Source: JAOUEA01 sp039933515 | Lineage (GTDB): Bacteria > Actinomycetota > UBA4738 > HRBIN12 | DNA: 64,000 nt | NCBI GenBank assembly: GCA_039933515.1 | Contig: JBDTNY010000127.1 | Span: 1 to 64,000 of the forward strand | Direction: 5' to 3' | In this document: positions 58,305 to 64,000 of the stretch, one piece after another | Layout: each line of letters opens with the position of its first letter | Numbering within the stretch: the first letter of the stretch is position 1 | The notes under the pieces: generated by a model | Told to the model about the DNA's origin: nothing | The model's database searches: none | What the model saw: the letters and a program-made list of their open reading frames with translations, nothing else | Translations under genes and position numbers: made by a program

Positions 58305-60266
58305 ATGGCGACAGCCGTCGACCAGCACCTCAGACGGCACTGGCTCCGGCGGATCGTCGCGGTCGCGACGATCCTTGCGCTCTGCGCCGGAGCCCTGGTC
58401 GCGTTCGCGATCGTCGCGACCACCGGCCTGCGTCGCGACCTCGAAAGGGGTGCCGCCGCGCTTCACAAGGGCCGCCAGGCGGTGAGCTACGGCAACCTCA
58501 TCGACGCCCGCGCGTCATTCGAAGACGCGGCGCGGCGGTTCGATGACGCCGCCGCCGCAGGTCACGCAGGCGCGTCCGGCATGGTGGCGGCACTGCCGAT
58601 CCTCGGCCGCAACGTCGATGTGGCCCAAGGGGTGGCGCTCGCGGGGCGCGATCTCGCCGATGCGGGCACCCAGCTCGTCGACGTGGTTGCGCAGCTCCCT
58701 GACGGACTCGGCTCGCTCGCGCCACAGAACGGCGTGATCCCGCTGGAGGCGATCTCCGGCCTGGGCGGGGACATCGCCGGCGTGGCCCGGCGAGCGCATC
58801 GTGCCGTCGAGCTGATCGAAGGCACCCCGTCCACCATGCTCTTCGGATCTGTGGCCCAGGCGCGGTTCGAGGCCGTGCGCGACGTGCGGCGGGTCGCCGA
58901 CGCGCTGGACGCCACCACAGCCCTGCTCGGCGGCCTGCCTTCGTTCGCGGGCGCCCAGGGGCCTCGCCACTACTTCTTCGTGGCCGAGAGCCCCGCGGAA
59001 GCGCGCGGCACGGGCGGGATCTGGGGTGCCTGGGCGATCCTCACGGTCGAGCAGGGGCGGTTCTCGTTCTCGGAGTTCCAACCGATCCAGCGGCTTCCCG
59101 ACCTCCCGCCGGGGCGGGTGCCCGCGCCGAACCCCGACTATCGGCGCAACTACGACCAGTACGGCGGGGCGGGGTTCTGGCGGAACATGAATCTCACCCC
59201 CGACTTCCCTTCCGCGGCTCGTGCGGTCCTCGCGGCCTACGAGATCGTGGACGGCCGCGCCCTCGACGGGGTGCTCAGCGCCGATCCGTTCGCGCTCGCA
59301 GAGCTGCTCGACGTCACCGGCCCAACGAGGATCCCCAGTCTCGGCGTGACGCTCGGGGCCGGCAACGTCGTCGACTTCATGACGAACGAGGCCTACATCC
59401 GCTTCCCGGGCGCGTCGCTCGAGCGCAAGGGACTACTGGGCACGGTGGCAGGAGGTGCATTCGAACGCTTCCTCGGGATGGACGTCCACGGGGTGGCGCG
59501 TCTCCGCGCCGTCGCCGACGCGGTGGCCGGGGGGCACCTGAAGATATACACCACGGACGCGGCGATGCAGGATGGCCTCGGCCTCGCCCATGCGGACGGT
59601 GCCTTCGCCGCTCCCCGGGGCGACATGGTGGCAGTCGTGCTGAACAGCCGCTCGGGCAGCAAGGTCGACTTCTATGCCCATCGAACGGTCGACTACGACG
59701 TGGTGCTCGGTGGCAATGGCGAGGCGATCGGCACGACCTCCGTGGCGATCCGCAACGACGCGCCCGATCACGGGTTGCCGGGATTCGTGATCGATCCGCT
59801 GGCTGCCGGCGGTGAACCCGGCGACAACATCGCGCTCCTCACCGTGAGCTGCCCCGACCCCTGCGACCTCGTCGAGGCCCAGCGTGACGGACGCGACCAG
59901 GGCATGCGCGTGGGCTCCGAACTCGGCTTCCCCTGGTACCAGGACTTCTTCACGATCCCGTCGGGGGACACGGGCACGCTCCGCCTGGTCACCAAACGCG
60001 AAGGGGTGTGGGCGGGGAACTCGTCGGAAGGGAGCTACCGCCTCACCGTGCTCACGCAGACCTCGATCGCGCCCACCGAGGTCTCGGTCACGATCCATGC
60101 TCCCGAGGGCACGCGGATCACGTGGGCGAGCGAGGAGATGGCGGTGGACGGAGGTACCGCGGTCTGGCGCGGCACGCCGGGACCCCGGCTCGAGCTGGAG
60201 GTCCGTTTCTCTGCACCGGTGCCGCTGCGGTGGTGGCGCAACCTCGCGCGCGAGCTCCCATTCTAG
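58305..60266 (+). CDS. DUF4012 surface protein
   Basis: 653 residues: an N-terminal membrane anchor (about 18-42), a helical region (about 50-200) and the DUF4012 domain, with YFFVAESPAEARGTGGIWGAWAI and DGVLSADPFALAELLDVTGP. The family is exported and found in actinobacterial and other polysaccharide loci, without known activity. It starts 2 nt after the kinase stop, so co-expression with it is certain. A 4-nt-loop hairpin at 60304-60334 ends the operon. Confidence 0.85.
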   Translation: MATAVDQHLRRHWLRRIVAVATILALCAGALVAFAIVATTGLRRDLERGAAALHKGRQAVSYGNLIDARASFEDAARRFDDAAAAGHAGASGMVAALPILGRNVDVAQGVALAGRDLADAGTQLVDVVAQLPDGLGSLAPQNGVIPLEAISGLGGDIAGVARRAHRAVELIEGTPSTMLFGSVAQARFEAVRDVRRVADALDATTALLGGLPSFAGAQGPRHYFFVAESPAEARGTGGIWGAWAILTVEQGRFSFSEFQPIQRLPDLPPGRVPAPNPDYRRNYDQYGGAGFWRNMNLTPDFPSAARAVLAAYEIVDGRALDGVLSADPFALAELLDVTGPTRIPSLGVTLGAGNVVDFMTNEAYIRFPGASLERKGLLGTVAGGAFERFLGMDVHGVARLRAVADAVAGGHLKIYTTDAAMQDGLGLAHADGAFAAPRGDMVAVVLNSRSGSKVDFYAHRTVDYDVVLGGNGEAIGTTSVAIRNDAPDHGLPGFVIDPLAAGGEPGDNIALLTVSCPDPCDLVEAQRDGRDQGMRVGSELGFPWYQDFFTIPSGDTGTLRLVTKREGVWAGNSSEGSYRLTVLTQTSIAPTEVSVTIHAPEGTRITWASEEMAVDGGTAVWRGTPGPRLELEVRFSAPVPLRWWRNLARELPF

Positions 60267-60303
60267 CGGCGCCGGTCACCGCCGAACCGGTCGACGACAC
60301 GCA

Positions 60304-60334
60304 GGAACGCCCCGGGCTACCCCCGAGGCGTTCC
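60304..60334. terminator. bidirectional hairpin after the DUF4012 gene
   Basis: GGAACGCC and GGCGTTCC form an 8-bp outer stem, continued by a 4-bp inner CGGG/CCCG stem after one mismatch. It lies between convergent genes ending at 60266 and 60352. Confidence 0.7.
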
Positions 60335-60351
60335 GAAAGCGATCGTGATGG

Positions 60352-60591
60352 TTAGGCGGCGTGGGCCGCGCGACGGCGGGCCACGAACAGCGCTACGAGC
60401 CCGACGACCACGAGGATCGCCGCCACTAGGAGAGGGGTGGAGACATTGCCACCCGTGAAGGCGGTGCCTCCGCCGCTGCCGCTCACCACGGTGGTCGGGC
60501 TAGGGCTGTTCGTGTAGTCCGCAAGCGCGGTACCCGCCAGCGTGACAACCATGACGACGGCCCCCACGAGGATTCCGGCCATCCGCTTCAT
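60352..60591 (-). CDS. small secreted protein with sorting-like C-terminus
   Basis: 79 residues: signal peptide (about 1-24, cleavage near GTALAD), a short Ser/Thr/Gly-rich exposed part, then TAFTGGN followed by a hydrophobic helix (about 53-71) and the basic tail ARRRAAHAA. This layout is that of an LPXTG-type sortase substrate, with a variant AFTGG motif as in some actinobacterial LAFTG proteins. No sortase gene is in the window. AAGGGAT precedes the ATG. It lies on the opposite strand between EPS genes. Confidence 0.6.
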   Translation of the reverse strand: MKRMAGILVGAVVMVVTLAGTALADYTNSPSPTTVVSGSGGGTAFTGGNVSTPLLVAAILVVVGLVALFVARRRAAHAA

Positions 60592-60734
60592 GCTGGTGGA
60601 TCCCTTCTGTCGCCTGTACGGCTCTCGGACGAGAGCCTCGATACGAGACCGATGATAGGCCGTTCGGGCTAACCGTCGCAACCACCGAAGGCCCATTCAT
60701 GCAGGTCCAAAGGGCTTATACCCATAGGAGGGCC

Positions 60735-60763
60735 TCAAGAAACACGGTTGCGCCGGTCGATAC
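60735..60763 (+). promoter_or_regulatory. sigma-D/WhiG-like promoter
   Basis: TCAAG at 60735-60739 and GTCGATAC at 60756-60763 resemble the TCAAG/TAAA and GCCGATA boxes of FliA/SigD/WhiG promoters, with a spacer of 16 bp. Transcription would begin at about 60770, which is the GTG of the small ORF. Confidence 0.4.
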
Positions 60764-60770
60764 CACCGGT

Positions 60771-60962
60771 GTGAAGTTCAGGGCCTCTACCCTCGATCGA
60801 GTCGCCACGGCGTATGCCGAAGCTGTGGCCGCGGGCGACCTCGAGGCCGCCGAGGGCTGGTTCGCGACCGCCCGCTACGTGGCCGATCGCGAGGCCGAGC
60901 GCGAACGGGCGCCCCGCGCGTCGTGGCCCCCCGCACGAGCCCGTCGCCTCTCGCTTCGCTGA
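60771..60962 (+). CDS. 63-residue hypothetical protein
   Basis: GTG start at 60771, about 8 nt after the GTCGATAC box, so a leaderless transcript is predicted. The protein has helical, alanine-rich sequence (VATAYAEAVAAGDLEAAEGWF) and then a basic, Arg-rich C-terminus. No named family. The 3' part overlaps an alternative reading frame of the next gene's upstream region. An in-frame start at 60699 is possible but would lie before the promoter. Confidence 0.4.
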   Translation: MKFRASTLDRVATAYAEAVAAGDLEAAEGWFATARYVADREAERERAPRASWPPARARRLSLR

Positions 60963-61065
60963 CGGGATGCACCATCGTTCGGACGAGGACGTTCGGCCGT
61001 TCCCGCAGGCCAGGCCCACTGCTAGGCTCGCGCTACGGCGCTTCCCCCGACCCGCGCCGCCCTCG

Positions 61066-62481
61066 ATGCCCCTGCCCTCGTCCGACCGAGTGAGTCTTCC
61101 TGTTCGCCCCCCGTGGGCGCCCTCGGGGCCTGCCTCCGACTCGATGACCCGGGTCCGGCGCCACGCGGCTTGGCCGCTCCTCATGCTCTTTCCCATGCTG
61201 CCCCTGTGGTGGCTACTGGGCGTGGCGGGCTTCATCCTGCCGCTGATGGCGGTGCCGCTCATCGCGTCGCTGCTGGTCCGCCGGCGGATCACGGCCCCAA
61301 AAGGCATCGCGCTCTACCTGACGTTCCTGGTGTGGTGCGCGTTCTCGGCCACCCAGCTGAGCGACCCGAAACAGGCGCTCTCCCTCGTCTACCATGGGGG
61401 GATCTACGTGGCGGCCGGGGCGCTCTTCCTCTACGTCTTGAACCGCACGCGGCAGGAGTTGCCGACGGCCACCGTCGTCCGCTGCCTCGCCGTGTTCTTC
61501 GTGATCACGGTGGTCGGCGGCATCGTCGGGATGGTCATCCCGGCTGTCACGATCCCGACCCCGGCCCGCGCGATGATGCCGGCACAGCTCCTGAACGAAC
61601 GCTTCGTGAGCGACCTGGTCAGGGCCTCGACGTCGTCTGCCCGCGCGTTCGGCGCGTATCCGATCCACCGACCCCAGGCGCCGTTCACCTACACGAACCA
61701 GTGGGGGGCGGCGTACGCGATGACGCTGCCCTTCGCGATCTGCGGGCTGGCCTTCGTGCGTCGCCGGCTCCATCGTGACCTGCTGCTGCTGGTGATCGTC
61801 CTCTCGGTCTTCCCGCTGGTCTTCTCCTTGAACCGCGGCGCGTGGCTATCGGTCGCCGCGGGCCTCGCGTACGCGACGCTGCGCTCAGCCCGCGGCCGCA
61901 ACGCCCAACTGCTGAAGATCGCGGCACTCGGGTCGCTCGTGGTCGGCGCGTTGCTGTTCCTGACACCGCTGGGCGAGATCATCATGATCCGTCTGACGAA
62001 CGGGTACGGCGATGCCCACCGAGCGGAGCTGTACGCGCAGTCGATCGAGCTCGTGCGCGCGTCGCCGATCCTCGGGCACGGGGCGCCCGTGATGGTGTCG
62101 GGGAACCTTTCGGCGGGTACCCACGGCCAGCTCTGGAACATCCTCGTCTCGCAGGGGGTCCCCGGACTCGTCCTGTTCGTCGGCTGGCTCGGGTGGGCCT
62201 GGTGGAAGGCCTCGAGACCGCTGGCGCCCACCGCCTCCGGCGACCGGTGGGTGCGGCTCTGGTGCGAGGTTGCGATCTTCGTCGCGGTCGTTCAGCTGCC
62301 GTTCTACGACCTGCTGCCGTGGGGCCTTCCGATCGCCATGGTGGCGGCGGCGCTTGCGTGGCGCGAGGGCGATCAGCTCGCAGGTCCCGCACGGCGGGCG
62401 GCCTCAGCGGCTACGGCCGCGGCGCCGTCCGCGGCGAACCGCGGGTTCGCCGGGGCACCGCGGACGGCGGCGCCCAGGTAG
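61066..62481 (+). CDS. O-antigen ligase/polymerase-like membrane protein
   Basis: 471 residues from ATG 61066 (ATG 61144 also possible; the 555-residue frame starts are unlikely because the added part is low-complexity). Ten to twelve hydrophobic helices with the Wzy/WaaL signature: TNQWGAAYAMTLPFAICG in a late helix, a long extracytoplasmic loop containing RAELYAQSIELVRASPILGHG, and SQGVPGLVLFVGWLGWAWW. It would join or polymerise sugar repeats, fitting the Wzz-kinase neighbourhood. Its 3' end overlaps the convergent kinase-like gene by 109 bp. Confidence 0.83.
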   Translation: MPLPSSDRVSLPVRPPWAPSGPASDSMTRVRRHAAWPLLMLFPMLPLWWLLGVAGFILPLMAVPLIASLLVRRRITAPKGIALYLTFLVWCAFSATQLSDPKQALSLVYHGGIYVAAGALFLYVLNRTRQELPTATVVRCLAVFFVITVVGGIVGMVIPAVTIPTPARAMMPAQLLNERFVSDLVRASTSSARAFGAYPIHRPQAPFTYTNQWGAAYAMTLPFAICGLAFVRRRLHRDLLLLVIVLSVFPLVFSLNRGAWLSVAAGLAYATLRSARGRNAQLLKIAALGSLVVGALLFLTPLGEIIMIRLTNGYGDAHRAELYAQSIELVRASPILGHGAPVMVSGNLSAGTHGQLWNILVSQGVPGLVLFVGWLGWAWWKASRPLAPTASGDRWVRLWCEVAIFVAVVQLPFYDLLPWGLPIAMVAAALAWREGDQLAGPARRAASAATAAAPSAANRGFAGAPRTAAPR

Positions 62482-63650
62482 CGAAGGCCCACCTCCGCGA
62501 CATGCACCCCGAGCGTGAGCTCGATCTGCTCGGGACGGCAGCCGAACGCTCGAAGGAGCACCGCCCCAGCCTCGCGCGCTTGGCCGAACGCCTCAGCCAC
62601 GGAACGGCGCGCACCGATGAATGCCCGCTGGAAGCAGAAGTGCGGCAGGTCGAGCCCGGCGGGCACGTCGTAGCCCGCGTGCTCCCAATCCCATGCGACC
62701 ACCCCGCCGTCGTCGATCCCGAGGTTCCAGGGCGACCAGTCGCCGTGCCAGCCGCCGTGCTCCAGCTCGATCCCCGAGACCCGGTCGAGCGCGTCGAGGA
62801 GATCGCCGATCGCGACGGCGAGGGCGGGATCGGCTCCGGTCCGGGCCGCATCCTCCCAGGTGGCGCGGAGCCGCTCGCGCACCGGCGACTCGGCGTAGGT
62901 CGACGAGCCGGTGCTCCCGAGGCGTTCGACGACCTCTCGGGTCGCGGCAACCGGCGGCGGTGACGCGGCACGCCACCGTCGGATCGACGCGGGCAACGGC
63001 GCACTGACGACGAGGCGGTGACCCCCCCAGGCGCCTGCCTCCCTCAGTCGTGGCGCGACGACGGTTCCCGCAGATCCCGCCATCGCGGACAACGCGATCG
63101 CCTCGGCAGCCAAACGCTCGTCGGTCGCGGTGTTCCACCCCACCTTGGCGTAGGCCAGGGTGGCGCCATCGCCATCGACGACCTGCACGACCGGCTTGCG
63201 CGAGGGGGACGGTGGGCGCACGTTCACCACCAGGGAAACCGGGACCTCGAGTAGCTCCTCGAGCGCTGCGGCGAGCCGTTGGCCGCGCGGCGCCGCGAGC
63301 GACATCTGCGCTCCCGGCGCCCCGTAAACCAGCAGCTGGTCGCGGAAGAACGTGCCGCCCATGCCCGCGCCGATCACCGCGGCCGCCGCCCTGCGCCCCA
63401 ATCGTGCTCCGCCCGACCTCGTGCCGGCGCCGGCAGCGAGCGCCCCGGCGCCCGTTGCACGTTCAGCCGGTACGAGGACCCTGGGAGCCCGGGCGTTAGG
63501 CACCACGCGGTAGCGCTCGAGGACGTCGGTGCCAGAAGGTGGCTGTTCCAGCGTCACCCCGATACCGTCGACACCCCCCCACAAGACATCGGCGATCCAG
63601 ACGAGATCGGAGCTCGCGCCCGGGCCGAGGGTCGTCCGCATGTCGGTCAC
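62373..63650 (-). CDS. APH/choline-kinase-like phosphotransferase
   Basis: 425 residues with a C-terminal kinase-like domain: catalytic loop HGDWSPWNLG (about 305) and metal-binding WDWEHAG. The N-terminal ~180 residues are not recognisable. GTG at 63650 has TAGCCT 7 nt upstream; ATG 63641 is an alternative. The protein probably phosphorylates a small hydroxylated or amino compound, possibly a sugar or polyol in surface-polymer assembly; that link rests on context only. It overlaps the ligase-like gene tail-to-tail. Confidence 0.72.
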   Translation of the reverse strand: MTDMRTTLGPGASSDLVWIADVLWGGVDGIGVTLEQPPSGTDVLERYRVVPNARAPRVLVPAERATGAGALAAGAGTRSGGARLGRRAAAAVIGAGMGGTFFRDQLLVYGAPGAQMSLAAPRGQRLAAALEELLEVPVSLVVNVRPPSPSRKPVVQVVDGDGATLAYAKVGWNTATDERLAAEAIALSAMAGSAGTVVAPRLREAGAWGGHRLVVSAPLPASIRRWRAASPPPVAATREVVERLGSTGSSTYAESPVRERLRATWEDAARTGADPALAVAIGDLLDALDRVSGIELEHGGWHGDWSPWNLGIDDGGVVAWDWEHAGYDVPAGLDLPHFCFQRAFIGARRSVAEAFGQAREAGAVLLRAFGCRPEQIELTLGVHVAEVGLRYLGAAVRGAPANPRFAADGAAAVAAEAARRAGPAS

Positions 63651-63657
63651 GGCCGCA

Positions 63658-63663
63658 AGGCTA
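63658..63663 (-). promoter_or_regulatory. -10 box of the phosphotransferase-like gene
   Basis: TAGCCT on the minus strand, 7 nt before the GTG at 63650. Confidence 0.45.
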
Positions 63664-63701
63664 CGCCCCCGGAGGAGCACCGCGGCCGGAAGATCACGGG
63701 T

Positions 63702-64000
63702 TCAGCCGCGGGGCAGACCGAGCGCGTAGATCCTGCCGTCGCGCACGCCGACGAACAGGCGTCCGTCGGAGATCGCGGGCGAGGTGCTGATCCCGCGAGA
63801 GAAGAACCCGCCCTCGAACTTCCAGCCCGAGTTCCACAGTTCGCCCCCCGTGGCGGCATCGAGCGCATATAGACGGTGATCGAACGACCCGAGGAACAGG
63901 ATGCCACCGGCGTATGAGGGCGACGACGTGCTGTAGTCGGCGAGCGTCGCCCGCCATGCGATGCGGCCGTCGGCGACGTCGAGGGCGACCGCGTGGCCCG
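63702..64000 (-). CDS. PQQ-like beta-propeller protein (C-terminal part)
   Basis: The 3' end of a gene cut by the window edge; 99 residues are visible and no start. It shows propeller blades: HAVALDVADGRIAWRATL, FLGSFDHRLYALDAATGGELW and a final blade FVGVRDGRIYALGL. The pattern is similar to the propeller protein at 54126. It would be secreted or membrane anchored, and lies upstream of the phosphotransferase-like gene on the same strand. Confidence 0.8.
   Translation of the reverse strand, partial: GHAVALDVADGRIAWRATLADYSTSSPSYAGGILFLGSFDHRLYALDAATGGELWNSGWKFEGGFFSRGISTSPAISDGRLFVGVRDGRIYALGLPRG

Noticed and set aside
1..64000. tRNA, rRNA, CRISPR, IS elements, integrases, phage or toxin-antitoxin genes
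   Set aside because: Looked for but not seen; base and codon use is even across the window and no mobile signatures are present.

Overview
The window is high-GC, densely packed bacterial chromosome and reads as an actinobacterium (phylum Actinomycetota), most likely a deep-branching, uncultured lineage. Support: a SenX3/RegX3-type phosphate two-component system with a Streptomyces-style PHO box, the DUF3090 / SCO1664-family / histidine-phosphatase trio, a MutT1-type Nudix plus histidine-phosphatase fusion, a GH15 enzyme beside otsAB, and many promoters whose TANNNT -10 box lies exactly 6 nt before the start codon (leaderless mRNAs). No rRNA, tRNA, CRISPR array, insertion sequence or prophage was seen. 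Species-level placement is not possible from the sequence alone.

Layout. 1-4654: peptide/nickel-family ABC importer (binding protein cut by the window edge, two permeases, two ATPases). 4656-10138: small membrane protein, aldehyde dehydrogenase, a collapsed second aldehyde dehydrogenase (pseudogene), a PucR-type regulator and divergent gabT, which looks like a GABA/putrescine-type catabolic module. 10157-24412: MFS exporter, an ATP-grasp-less cyanophycin-synthetase-like Mur ligase preceded by a possible leader peptide, trehalose genes (otsA, otsB, a GH15 enzyme), and a minus-strand operon cphB-cphA-dksA-like-pgi-gnd joining cyanophycin turnover to central carbon metabolism. 24460-32499: base-excision glycosylase, MgtE-like transporter overlapping a duplicated PhoU/TrkA_C protein, Lrp-type RAM protein, ispH, secreted lytic transglycosylase, corA, GNAT.

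32540-46511 is a phosphate and polyphosphate island: mutT1-like, CHAD protein and ppk in one operon; two DUF47/PhoU-like proteins, one in an operon with pit; then pstSCAB-phoU-regX3, with the senX3-like kinase divergent from pstS across a PHO box. 46517-56496: DUF3090, SCO1664-like kinase, ogt, thioredoxin-fold lipoprotein, YihY/BrkB protein, PAP2 phosphatase plus diacylglycerol-kinase-like protein, MEDS anti-sigma-type kinase, zinc-finger rhomboid protease, PQQ-propeller protein, pheA. 56686-64000: exopolysaccharide/surface locus with a Wzz-tyrosine kinase fusion, DUF4012 protein, small surface protein, tiny leaderless ORF, O-antigen ligase-like protein, phosphotransferase-like kinase and a second PQQ-propeller protein cut by the window end.

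Recurring architecture: operon genes are joined by 4-nt ATGA/GTGA/TTGA overlaps, monocistronic or operon-leading genes often have leaderless promoters, and gene ends often carry GC-rich hairpins without U-tracts. The best candidates for undescribed biology are the ATP-grasp-less CphA homologue with its leader ORF, the cyanophycin-DksA-PPP operon, the tandem PhoU-TrkA_C partner of the MgtE-like transporter, and the sigma-D/WhiG-like leaderless promoter in the surface locus.
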